From positions 1 through 17,337 of the forward strand of contig JAGLFE010000299.1 of the NCBI GenBank assembly GCA_023144675.1: a DNA stretch of 17,337 bases. Direction: 5' to 3'. Numbering within the stretch: position 1 is the stretch's first letter; each line of letters starts with the position of its first letter. The stretch is from Thiomargarita sp. (GTDB taxonomy: Bacteria; Pseudomonadota; Gammaproteobacteria; Beggiatoales; Beggiatoaceae). The notes beneath the pieces were generated by a model that worked only from the letters and a program-made list of their open reading frames with translations, made no database searches and was not told the origin of the DNA. Both the position numbers and the translations under genes were made by a program. This document shows, piece after piece, positions 7,319-15,060 of the stretch.

Positions 7319-7346
7319 GCAGAAACAAGACATAGCTTGTTTCTAC
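7319..7346. repeat. 28-bp palindrome in the pnp leader
   Basis: agaaacaag (7321-7329) and cttgtttct (7336-7344) pair perfectly around a 6-nt loop, with partial pairing one step further out. It lies 32 bp before the pnp ATG. On the minus strand it reads as a stem-loop in the pnp leader with no T-tract, so it is not a normal terminator. Its size and gtag/ctac-like edges resemble short dispersed palindromes found in repeat-rich genomes. In E. coli a leader stem-loop cut by RNase III mediates pnp autoregulation; an equivalent role here is inference. Confidence 0.5.
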
Positions 7347-7383
7347 CTATATCCTTATTTACGAAATTTAATATTTGCGACAC

Positions 7384-7522
7384 TGTAATTACTCACCACG
7401 TATTAAAATACGCCAATGAAAAAATTTACAACAAATAATTTATTATTTTAATTTGTAATAAATTTAACATCTTACATTTTCAACTCTTAATTGATATTAA
7501 AAATATACTAAGAGAGTAATTA
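7384..7522. repeat. degenerate repeat material in the rpsO-pnp spacer
   Basis: The segment 7446-7480 matches the reverse complement of 14697-14731 at 33 of 35 positions, and weaker similarity spans about 7428-7500. The block is bordered by taattactc (7386-7394) and its exact complement (7514-7522). The left border, tgtaattactcacc at 7384-7397, matches 12 of 14 bases of the terminal repeat of the element at 39-217. It is non-coding and looks like an old, decayed insertion. Confidence 0.5.
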
Positions 7523-7530
7523 ATCATAAA

Positions 7531-7797
7531 CTAATGCCGTAATCCTAATTTGCTGATTAAACTCTGATAACGACTTAAATCCTTGCTCTTCAAATATTTA
7601 ATTAACTTCCGTCTATTTTCTACCATTCTGATCAAACCTCGTCGAGAATGCTTATCTTTCTTATGAATTTTAAAATGTCCGACCAGACTAGCAATATTAG
7701 CTGTTAATAAAGCAATTTGAACTTCAGCTGAACCAGTATCAGCAGAAGATTGTTGATTATCTTTGACTATTTGAGACTTAACTTCGGTACTTAACAT
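7531..7797 (-). CDS. rpsO: 30S ribosomal protein S15
   Basis: A primary-binding protein of the 16S rRNA central domain that forms an intersubunit bridge to the 50S. The 88-aa length is one short of E. coli S15. Conserved stretches are DTGSAEVQIALLT (20-32) and HKKDKHSRRGLIRMVENRRK (45-64), which carry the rRNA-contact residues, and the C-terminal LISKLGLR. AGGA lies 12 nt before the ATG, a rather long spacing. It sits 104 bp after truB and 244 bp before pnp, the usual order. Confidence 0.97.
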   Translation of the reverse strand: MLSTEVKSQIVKDNQQSSADTGSAEVQIALLTANIASLVGHFKIHKKDKHSRRGLIRMVENRRKLIKYLKSKDLSRYQSLISKLGLRH

Positions 7798-7901
7798 ATA
7801 ATTATATATTCCTAAAAATAACTCTAAAAAAATTAAAATCTACTTGATAAAAAATATCCTAAATAAATTATAACTAATACTGCAAAAGCTTTCAATCTGT
7901 T

Positions 7902-8822
7902 TTATATATTTACCAGCCGTTTGGGAGCAATACGTCCATCATCTAAAACTTTACCAATTCCAATAAATTGTTCCGAACTATCATTATCTACTACAAATAA
8001 GCCAACATAATCATCAGTTATTGGCGAGTTAGCTACTTGCACTGCTTGTCCAGTTTTGATATAACTAGCTAATTCAGGAGTTAATTTCACCTTGGGCTGA
8101 TGTTGCAATGCGGAGTGCATCGGCAACAACAATTTATCTAAATAATCTAAGCCCTGTTCTGCACTGGCATGAAGTGTAGGAAAATCAATCATATCGTAAT
8201 AATTACTTACACCAATACGATGCAAGGCACTAACATGCGCTCCACAACCCAAAATTTTACCTATATCTTCAACTAAAGTACGAATATAAGTGCCTTTAGA
8301 ACAATGTACTTCTAGGGACATAGAATTTTCTGTTATCGCTAATATATCTATTTTAGAAATTGTAATATTACGCGCAGCACGTTCTACTACTATTCCCCGC
8401 CTAGCTAATTTATAAAGGGGTTGTCCATGATGCTTCAGTGCCGAATACATAGGCGGAACTTGCTGACTAGTTCCCACAAAAGTTTTAATTACCTTTACAA
8501 TACGAATATTATCCAGTCCTATTAACGAACCTGTTGTTACTACTTCGCCCTCACTATCTCCAGTAGTAGTAGCTACTCCTAAAATAGCAGTAACTTGATA
8601 CTTTTTATCAGCTTCTAATAAAAAGCCAGATAATTTAGTTGCCTCGCCTAAACAAATCGGTAATAACCCACTTGCCAAATTATCTAAACTGCCAGTATGA
8701 CCTGCTTTGCGTGCTTGATATAAATATTTTACCTGTTGCAAAGCCTTATTGGAACTAATTCCAGTCGGTTTATTTAATAATAAAATACCATTTATGCTAC
8801 GCCCGCTTGATTTTTTCGCCAT
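7902..8822 (-). CDS. truB: tRNA pseudouridine(55) synthase TruB
   Basis: Converts U55 of the tRNA T-loop to pseudouridine. The 306-aa protein is close to the family's usual length of about 314. Near the N-terminus are NGILLLNKPTG (11-21) and GHTGSLDNLASGLLPICLG, with catalytic Asp47. This motif normally reads GHTGTLDPLATG; the T/S and P/N changes are conservative and the Asp is kept. A second family motif, CSKGTYIRTLVEDIG, follows at about residues 174-188. The C-terminal part (about 240-306) is PUA-like. It begins 6 bp after the rbfA stop codon, so coupled translation is likely. Confidence 0.95.
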   Translation of the reverse strand: MAKKSSGRSINGILLLNKPTGISSNKALQQVKYLYQARKAGHTGSLDNLASGLLPICLGEATKLSGFLLEADKKYQVTAILGVATTTGDSEGEVVTTGSLIGLDNIRIVKVIKTFVGTSQQVPPMYSALKHHGQPLYKLARRGIVVERAARNITISKIDILAITENSMSLEVHCSKGTYIRTLVEDIGKILGCGAHVSALHRIGVSNYYDMIDFPTLHASAEQGLDYLDKLLLPMHSALQHQPKVKLTPELASYIKTGQAVQVANSPITDDYVGLFVVDNDSSEQFIGIGKVLDDGRIAPKRLVNI

Positions 8823-8828
8823 AAAATC

Positions 8829-9206
8829 TTATTTATCAACAGCTAATGAATCAATCAAAGATAATAACTGACTCGCTTGCGCAATAGAGGCATCATGAGT
8901 AAATCTTAACTCAGGAGTAACACGCAAATTAAGTTGTTGCGATAAGTGATAGCGTAAATGTTTTGCTATACTATTTAAGTAGGTAATAGTAGATTTATGG
9001 TTTGTTAGCTCAGTTTCCTGATTAAAAATGGTAATATGGATACGAGCTTGCTTTAAATCAGGAGAAATGTCCACCATAGAAACAGTTATCATGCCTAAAT
9101 TAGCTTGACTAACTTCTTTTTGAATGATGCTAGATAATTCCCGTTTCACCTGTTCAGCTACTCGTTCTGTACGACTAAATTCAGCATAATTTCTTTTCAT
9201 AATCAT
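8829..9206 (-). CDS. rbfA: 30S ribosome-binding factor RbfA
   Basis: A small KH-like assembly factor that binds the 30S subunit near the 5' end of 16S rRNA during maturation. The 125-aa length fits (133 in E. coli). Recognisable features are the N-terminal RTERVAEQVKRELSSIIQ helix region, the ITVSMVDISPDLKQARIHIT strand segment and TPELRFTHDASI near the C-terminus. Two ATGs six bases apart (9206 and 9200) are possible starts; neither has a clear Shine-Dalgarno sequence. It begins 12 bp after the infB stop codon. Confidence 0.95.
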   Translation of the reverse strand: MIMKRNYAEFSRTERVAEQVKRELSSIIQKEVSQANLGMITVSMVDISPDLKQARIHITIFNQETELTNHKSTITYLNSIAKHLRYHLSQQLNLRVTPELRFTHDASIAQASQLLSLIDSLAVDK

Positions 9207-9218
9207 TTAAAATGCTGG

Positions 9219-12206
9219 TTAAAGAGTACGTGGTACACTTTTTATTTCATATACTTCAATTTGGTCGCTAATTTTAACATCAGTATAGTCTTTTACTCCA
9301 ATGCCACATTCAGTACCTGATTTTACTTCGCTAACATCATCTTTAAAGCGGCGCAATGATTCTAATTGACCTTCATAAATTACTACATTGTCTCTTAATA
9401 CCCGAATTGGATTTTGTCGTTTTATAATTCCATCTATAACTAGGCAACCAGCAATAGAGCCAAACTTAGGCGAACGGAATATATCACGTACTTCAGCTAA
9501 ACCAGTAATAGTTTCTATTATCTCAGGTGCCAACATACCACTGATGGCTTTTTTAACTTCTTCAATAAGCTCATAAATTATACTATAATAATGTAAATCA
9601 ATACTTTCTTCTTTTATTAAGCGTTTAGCACTAGCATCGGCTCGCACATTAAAACCAAAGACAATTGCACCAGAAGCAACAGCTAAATTGACATCCGACT
9701 CATTAATACCACCAACTCCATTGGCAACAATATTTACTTTAACTTCATCGTTAGACAATTTCACTAATGAATCGCTTAAAGCTTCAACAGAGCCATTTAC
9801 ATCAGCTTTTAAGACAATATTAAGTGTATTTATTTGTCCCGTTTGCATCTGCGAGAACATATTTTCTAACTTAGTAGCTTGTTGACGAGCTAATTTAATT
9901 TCTCGATATTTTCCTTGTCTGAATAAGGCAACTTCTCTAGCTTTACGTTCATTAGGAACAACGATGGCTTCATCACCTGCATTCGGCACACTGGATAAAC
10001 CTAATATTTCTACTGGAATTGAAGGTCCAGCCTCATTAATTTGATGACCATTTTCGTCCAACATGGCACGGATTCGTCCAAATTCTTTTCCTGCTAAAAC
10101 AATATCGCCTTTTTTCAAAGTACCGCTTTGTACTAACATTGAGGCGACTGCTCCTCGACCTTTATCTAATCGCGATTCGACTATTACTCCTTTAGCATGA
10201 CCTTCAAAAACTGTGGTTAATTCTAATACTTCAGCTTGGAGCAAAATTGACTCTAATAGCTGATCAATACCATCTCCAGTTTTCGCCGAGACTGAGTTAA
10301 ACATGGTTTCACCTCCCCAGTCTTCTGGTACTATTCCATGAGTAGAAAGTTCTTGTTTGACTCGATCAGGGTCAGCTTGTGGTTTATCAATTTTGTTGAC
10401 GGCTATTATTATGGGAACATTAGCCGCTTGGGCATGTTGGATAGCTTCTATAGTTTGAGGCATTACTCCATCATCAGCGGCAACTACTATTATTACTATG
10501 TCAGTTACCTTAGCTCCTCGAGCGCGCATAGCAGTAAATGCAGAATGCCCTGGTGTATCTAAAAAGCAAATGCTGCCTTTTTTGGTATTTACATGATAAG
10601 CTCCGATATGCTGCGTAATTCCACCAGCTTCTCCGTCAGCTACTTTAGTTACCCGAATATAATCTAATAAAGAAGTTTTACCATGATCAACATGACCCAT
10701 AATAGTAACAACTGGAGACCGAGTTTGTTGTTTACCAGTTTGATGCTGTTCTTCGTGATCTTGAAATAATACCTCTTCAAGCTCATTTTCCTTCAGCAAT
10801 TTAGGAATATGCCCCATTTCATCTACAACAATAGCCGCCGTTTCCTGATCAATTACTTGGTTTATGGTTACCATGGAACCCATTTTCATCATGGTCTTAA
10901 TTATTTCTGCCGCTTTTACCGACATTCTCTGCGCTAATTCGGTAACAGTAATGGTTTCTGGTAAATTAATACTATGAACAATTGGAGCCATTGGCATTTG
11001 AAAACTACCATGCTGTGGTGGTCCTGAACTTACTGGTTTATTAGAACTGGAACGTCTATTTCTCCTTCTACCCGTTCTTCTTAAAACATCTTTTGCTTGT
11101 AACTGGTCAAATTTTCTATTGGATTTTTGTCCAGCTGATCTTTTATCATTCCCACTATTTCTTGCTTTATCCTTTCTAGTAGAACGTTTTTTCTTAGAAT
11201 CATCAGTTAAATTACTAACATTTCTCTTTTTATCATTATCTACAAATTTCTTCTTATCTACTGGCTCAGTTTTTTTCTGATGTACTGTTTTAGTTGCAGT
11301 ATCTTTTTCTGCTACCACTTTATTTTTGCTAATGGTAGTATCTTTAGTATTGCGTTTTTTAATTTTAGCGGTAGCAGTTGGAGTTTTATCTATCTGCTCA
11401 GGAACTGAACGTTTTTTAGTTTTTATAGTAAGTACATTTTTCTGAGGTTTTTTCTCAGCAGCCTGTTCCTTTTTCTCAGTATTAGCTTTATAAGTGGCGC
11501 GTATTATCTTTTTTTCTTCTACAGTTACAGAAGCTTGAATTTTTTTCTTTGGTTTTACAACATTTACTTTTTTTACAACTGGTGGTTTAGCCACCACATT
11601 TACTTTATCTATCTGTTCAGATTTGTCTTCAGTTTTATCTTCAGTTTTATTTGCTGTTTCTACAGGTTCTGATAATTTATCAGGTATTTTTTCTGAATCC
11701 AGTTTTTTATCATCAGCAATCGAATCATTTGCTTCTGCGGTATTAACTGATAAATTTTCAATAACCACTTCAACTGGTTCAACTATTTTTACTGCTGATA
11801 CTTGTTGATAGCGAATTGTGTCTTCAATTTCACGGTGAGCTATTTCTAAATGTTCACTTTCTTCATGCAAGCGTGGCGCATCAACTAAACCTCGTTTTAC
11901 ATAAGTGCGTTTTTTTCTAACCTCAACTTGTACGGTTTTAGTATGTCCAGTTGAATTTTCCACTTTAAGTTGACTTTTAGTCTTACGTTTAAGCGTAATT
12001 TTTTCAGGAATTTGTATAGGTAATTTTTCTGAATTATCTTTACCATGAATATGACGTAAATGAGTTAATAACCGCATTTTTTCACCGTCATTAATATGAT
12101 CATCAGCGTTTTTAGCGGACAATCCCGCATCTCCTAATTGATTTAATAAGCGTTCAATTGGGATTCCTACTGCATTAGCAAACTGTTCTACTGTTACTTC
12201 AGCCAT
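9219..12206 (-). CDS. infB: translation initiation factor IF-2
   Basis: A GTPase that brings initiator fMet-tRNA to the 30S subunit and promotes subunit joining. The 995-aa protein is about 100 residues longer than E. coli IF-2. Domains are an N-terminal IF2_N module (1-50), then a long low-complexity linker (about 85-400) rich in Lys, Thr and Glu and ending in an Arg-rich stretch. A second IF2_N-like module (412-467) follows, then the G domain: GHVDHGKT (504-511), DTPGH (550-554) and NKID (604-607). Beta-barrel and C-terminal fMet-tRNA-binding domains complete it. The linker carries the extra length, which is common because this part of IF-2 is poorly conserved. No strong Shine-Dalgarno sequence precedes the ATG. 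Internal initiation, known for E. coli infB, cannot be judged here. Confidence 0.97.
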   Translation of the reverse strand: MAEVTVEQFANAVGIPIERLLNQLGDAGLSAKNADDHINDGEKMRLLTHLRHIHGKDNSEKLPIQIPEKITLKRKTKSQLKVENSTGHTKTVQVEVRKKRTYVKRGLVDAPRLHEESEHLEIAHREIEDTIRYQQVSAVKIVEPVEVVIENLSVNTAEANDSIADDKKLDSEKIPDKLSEPVETANKTEDKTEDKSEQIDKVNVVAKPPVVKKVNVVKPKKKIQASVTVEEKKIIRATYKANTEKKEQAAEKKPQKNVLTIKTKKRSVPEQIDKTPTATAKIKKRNTKDTTISKNKVVAEKDTATKTVHQKKTEPVDKKKFVDNDKKRNVSNLTDDSKKKRSTRKDKARNSGNDKRSAGQKSNRKFDQLQAKDVLRRTGRRRNRRSSSNKPVSSGPPQHGSFQMPMAPIVHSINLPETITVTELAQRMSVKAAEIIKTMMKMGSMVTINQVIDQETAAIVVDEMGHIPKLLKENELEEVLFQDHEEQHQTGKQQTRSPVVTIMGHVDHGKTSLLDYIRVTKVADGEAGGITQHIGAYHVNTKKGSICFLDTPGHSAFTAMRARGAKVTDIVIIVVAADDGVMPQTIEAIQHAQAANVPIIIAVNKIDKPQADPDRVKQELSTHGIVPEDWGGETMFNSVSAKTGDGIDQLLESILLQAEVLELTTVFEGHAKGVIVESRLDKGRGAVASMLVQSGTLKKGDIVLAGKEFGRIRAMLDENGHQINEAGPSIPVEILGLSSVPNAGDEAIVVPNERKAREVALFRQGKYREIKLARQQATKLENMFSQMQTGQINTLNIVLKADVNGSVEALSDSLVKLSNDEVKVNIVANGVGGINESDVNLAVASGAIVFGFNVRADASAKRLIKEESIDLHYYSIIYELIEEVKKAISGMLAPEIIETITGLAEVRDIFRSPKFGSIAGCLVIDGIIKRQNPIRVLRDNVVIYEGQLESLRRFKDDVSEVKSGTECGIGVKDYTDVKISDQIEVYEIKSVPRTL

Positions 12207-12214
12207 TTTTTAAG

Positions 12215-12341
12215 TTATCAGTTATCAATATTTCTGTTTTAAAAATTATTTATATTTCTCAATCTTGCGATTAAAAGCCACTACAAATTATGTTTCAATT
12301 ATTACTAATATTTATTTACATTAACCACTAACAACTGATAA
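12215..12341. repeat. inverted repeat in the nusA-infB spacer
   Basis: ttatcagtt at 12215-12223 pairs with aactgataa at 12333-12341, and the left side also carries a second gttatca copy (12221-12227). The arms bound 127 bp of AT-rich, gene-free DNA in a spacer that is usually short in this operon. A remnant repeat is possible, but arms this short in AT-rich DNA may arise by chance. Confidence 0.3.
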
Positions 12342-12368
12342 TAAAACGTAATCAATACTAATCTTTTT

Positions 12369-13853
12369 CTAATTATTAAACCATGCTGCACGAGCAGTCA
12401 TAATTAATTGACCAGCTTGTTTCTCATCAATACTTTCAATTGCTATTAAATCATCTACCGATTGTTCAGCTAAATCTTCTTTTGTCAAAATTCCTTGTTT
12501 TACCAATGCTTCAAGCCATTGTTCACTCATACCTTCCATTGTTTGTAAATCTTCTGATGGTTTTTTCTCATAAATATGTTCCTCATCTGCAATTTCACGA
12601 GTTAATAAAGAATCCTTAGCACGAGAACGTAATTCTTTAACTAAATCTTCATCAAATTCTTCAATTTCTAACATTTCATTTAGTGGCACATAAGCTATTT
12701 CTTCAAGAGAGGCAAAACCTTCTTGTACCAAAATTTCAGCAATTTCTTCATCCACTTCTAATTCTTTAACAAAAATTTCTAATGCCGCAACCGTTTCTTT
12801 TTGATGTTTTTCAGTTGCTTGGGATTCAGTCATTACGTTCAAATTCCATTGGGTCAATTCAGTTGCCAACCGAACATTTTGCCCATTGCGCCCAATAGCT
12901 TGAGAAAGCTGATCTTCTTTAACTGCTACATCCATACTATGAGTTTCTTCATCAACAATAATTGAAACCACTTCGGCTGGAGACATGGCATTCATAACAA
13001 ACTGGGCTGGATTTTCATCCCAAATAATAATATCAACCCGTTCGCCAGATAATTCGTTAGAAATAGCCTGAATACGCGAACCTCGCATTCCAACGCAAGC
13101 TCCAACTGGATCAATCCGCGAATCTTTCGCACAAACTGCAATTTTAGCACGTAATCCAGGATCACGAGCGGCTGCCATAATTTCCAAAAGATTTTCCCCA
13201 ATTTCAGGCACTTCCATTGAAAATAACTTGATAAGCAGTTCTGGCGCAGTGCGGGAAAGAAATAATTGTCCACCACGATTATCTGCATTAACACTTTTTA
13301 AATAACCACGTAAACGATCTCCTGGACGAAATATTTCACGATGAATCATTTCTTCACGTTGCAGAACCGCTTCCGCATTATCGCCTAAATCAACAATGAT
13401 ATTACCACGTTCTACCCGTTTAACTACACCACTAAGCAATTCACCTTGCCGATTTTTATAAGCTTCAAATATTTGAGCTCGTTCAGCTTCACGAATTTTT
13501 TGCACAATAACTTGTTTAGCAGTTTGCGCTCCAATTCTATTAAAATTAATGGTTTCTATAGACTGCTCAATCCATTCCCCTATGATTGCTTGAGTATTTT
13601 CTTTGCGGGCTTGAGTTAAGTTAATTTGTAATTCTTCTGATTCTATTTTCCCATCTTCAACTATTTGCCAACGACGAAATGCACTATATTCGCCTGTTTG
13701 TTGATCAATGCTAATTCGTACATTTATATTATTATGATGCTGTTTCTTCGTAGCACTGGCGATAGCACATTCCAGTGCCTCAAAAATAACCTCTTTACTC
13801 ACCCCTTTTTCATTAGATACCATTTCAACAACAAAAAGAATTTCTTTATTCAT
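12369..13853 (-). CDS. nusA: transcription termination/antitermination factor NusA
   Basis: Binds RNA polymerase and nascent RNA; modulates pausing, intrinsic and Rho termination and rRNA antitermination. The 494-aa length is one short of E. coli. Domains in order: N-terminal polymerase-binding domain (1-130), S1 (about 135-200), KH1 (about 230-290, GMRGSR at 255-260), KH2 (about 300-345, GRNGQN at 321-326). Two acidic C-terminal AR2 repeats follow (about 365-415 and 440-490). The two AR2 repeats are typical of gammaproteobacterial NusA. It starts 119 bp after rimP and is followed by infB after a 162-bp spacer. The ATG at 13853 gives the standard N-terminus MNKEILFVVEMVSNEKG. Confidence 0.97.
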   Translation of the reverse strand: MNKEILFVVEMVSNEKGVSKEVIFEALECAIASATKKQHHNNINVRISIDQQTGEYSAFRRWQIVEDGKIESEELQINLTQARKENTQAIIGEWIEQSIETINFNRIGAQTAKQVIVQKIREAERAQIFEAYKNRQGELLSGVVKRVERGNIIVDLGDNAEAVLQREEMIHREIFRPGDRLRGYLKSVNADNRGGQLFLSRTAPELLIKLFSMEVPEIGENLLEIMAAARDPGLRAKIAVCAKDSRIDPVGACVGMRGSRIQAISNELSGERVDIIIWDENPAQFVMNAMSPAEVVSIIVDEETHSMDVAVKEDQLSQAIGRNGQNVRLATELTQWNLNVMTESQATEKHQKETVAALEIFVKELEVDEEIAEILVQEGFASLEEIAYVPLNEMLEIEEFDEDLVKELRSRAKDSLLTREIADEEHIYEKKPSEDLQTMEGMSEQWLEALVKQGILTKEDLAEQSVDDLIAIESIDEKQAGQLIMTARAAWFNN

Positions 13854-13972
13854 ATCTATTACTTATATTAAGCCGTTATATTCTTATATTAAACAAAAAT
13901 AATTTTCTAAAAAGTACGTATAAAATTGTGTTAAGGCTTATTTATAAACCATTAATAATAAAGATTATTCTT

Positions 13973-14422
13973 TTAGTCAAGTACAATATGTGCCTTACTA
14001 ATTTGTTCATAGGGTAATGAATATTCTATATTGTCAACCATAACAATAATATTATTATCTACTACCCGTTCTAAACTACCATTAAATTTGCGCCGTTTTT
14101 GAATGGGTATAAACATATTAATCTTAACTTTATGGCCAATAAATTGCATAAAATGAGCTAAGGTAAATAAAGGTCGATCTAGCCCTGCTGAAGAAACTTC
14201 TAAATTATAATTATTTTGAAAATCAGCAACTTCTAAAATACCACTCACTTGATGACTTACTTGCTCACAGTCATTTAAATTAATTCCGTTCGGGTGGTCA
14301 ATATAAATTCGTAATATATCCGCATTTCTTCCTTGCCCAATTTTTACCACTCCAATTAATTCGTAACCTAATGCTGTAATAGTAGGTTCTAATAATATTT
14401 GTAGTTTTTTATCTACTAGCAA
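13973..14422 (-). CDS. rimP: ribosome maturation factor RimP
   Basis: Needed for 30S subunit maturation. The 149-aa length fits the family (about 150). Visible features are the N-terminal domain with LEPTITALGYELIGV (11-25), DILRIYIDHPNGI and the NDCEQVSHQVSGILEV helix. The family signature NYNLEVSSAGLDRPLF is followed by an SH3-like C-terminal domain (about 88-149). The start is the TTG at 14422: AGGG lies 7 nt upstream, and a stop codon lies in frame a few codons before it, so no upstream ATG is available. It is the first gene of the rimP-pnp operon. Its Shine-Dalgarno sequence lies directly behind a terminator-like hairpin, suggesting attenuation. Confidence 0.95.
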   Translation of the reverse strand: MLVDKKLQILLEPTITALGYELIGVVKIGQGRNADILRIYIDHPNGINLNDCEQVSHQVSGILEVADFQNNYNLEVSSAGLDRPLFTLAHFMQFIGHKVKINMFIPIQKRRKFNGSLERVVDNNIIVMVDNIEYSLPYEQISKAHIVLD

Positions 14423-14440
14423 ATGTTTACCCTATCAAAT

Positions 14441-14463
14441 AAAAAAAGGGCATAAAGCCCACT
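14441..14463 (-). terminator. attenuator-like terminator in the rimP leader
   Basis: On the minus strand GGGC-TTTAT-GCCC (14460 down to 14448) is followed by seven T residues (14447-14441). Adenines upstream can lengthen the stem against those Ts. The structure ends about 6 nt before the rimP Shine-Dalgarno sequence and 18 nt before the TTG start. No upstream gene on this strand would need terminating, so it most likely controls readthrough into the operon. Confidence 0.55.
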
Positions 14464-14486
14464 TTAAAAAATGTAATCTATTTTTA

Positions 14487-14514
14487 GTAATATACAAAAA
14501 AAATTGTTTTTCAA
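14487..14514 (-). promoter_or_regulatory. candidate promoter of the rimP-nusA-infB operon
   Basis: On the minus strand TTGAAA (14509-14514) and TATTAC (14487-14492) are 16 bp apart. Transcription would start near 14480, giving a leader of about 58 nt made up largely of the terminator-like hairpin. The surrounding DNA is very AT-rich, so chance box matches are possible. Confidence 0.35.
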
Positions 14515-14679
14515 GCTAAAGATTTTTTGTTAAAATCACATTATAAATCTACCGTATTTAATTTGGAAAATTAAATGTTTCTAAAATAATTAATATTATT
14601 GCCCATTATAACGACTATTTTTAAAATTACTTAATATTATTTTTAATAAATTAAAATTATTTCTTATTATATATAGGTA

Positions 14680-14800
14680 ATGCGAATAAAGGGTTAAAAA
14701 TGTAAGATGTTGAATTTATTGCAAATTAAAAATTTAAATTATTTTTGTGCAATTTTAACTTATTAATTTAATTGTATTTTTTTTGACTCTTTATTCGCAT
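14680..14800. repeat. MITE-like element with 12-bp terminal repeats
   Basis: atgcgaataaag at 14680-14691 and its exact complement at 14789-14800 bound 121 bp. Wobble and A:T pairing extends the arms inward to about 14700/14780. The sequence aggta occurs immediately outside both ends (14675-14679 and 14801-14805), as expected of a 5-bp target duplication. Part of the interior (14697-14731) has an inverted relative at 7446-7480 (33 of 35 bases). It has no coding capacity. It lies in the 638-bp rimP-dapC gap; outside this element and the two promoters, that gap is AT-rich DNA in which nothing else is recognised. Confidence 0.6.
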
Positions 14801-15019
14801 AGGTAGTAGTAATAAATAACAATATTATTTTCCATTTATAATTTATTTTAAAGCAAATTACTAAATAAACAACAATAAATCAAATTTATCTTAAATTATA
14901 ATTATCATAAATTTTAACTAATTATAAGTTGGTTTAATAAACATTGTTTAAAATAAATTTAACTTATTAAATTATATATTACTATTAATAATATGTTTTT
15001 AATTAAAAAATTAATTTAT

Positions 15020-15047
15020 TTGCCTAAAATTGGCTCAATAATAAAAT
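15020..15047 (+). promoter_or_regulatory. candidate promoter of dapC
   Basis: TTGCCT (15020-15025) and TAAAAT (15042-15047) are 16 bp apart. Transcription would begin within about 10 nt of the dapC ATG, giving a nearly leaderless mRNA. This agrees with the absence of a clear Shine-Dalgarno sequence before dapC. Confidence 0.35.
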
Positions 15048-15060
15048 AAAATCATCGGTT

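Noticed and set aside
9388..11808. Several short plus-strand frames opposite infB (9388-9576, 9688-9885, 10338-10562, 11623-11808)
   Set aside because: All mirror infB codons, with Ser/Ile-rich composition typical of antisense reading, and none has a ribosome binding site.
12992..13871. Short frames overlapping nusA (12992-13294 minus, 13665-13871 plus)
   Set aside because: NusA S1 and KH motifs are continuous through these coordinates; both are shadows.
14515..14679. Possible tRNA gene upstream of rimP, as in enterobacteria
   Set aside because: No cloverleaf, T-loop (GTTCRA) or GC-rich stem is visible; the stretch is almost pure A/T.
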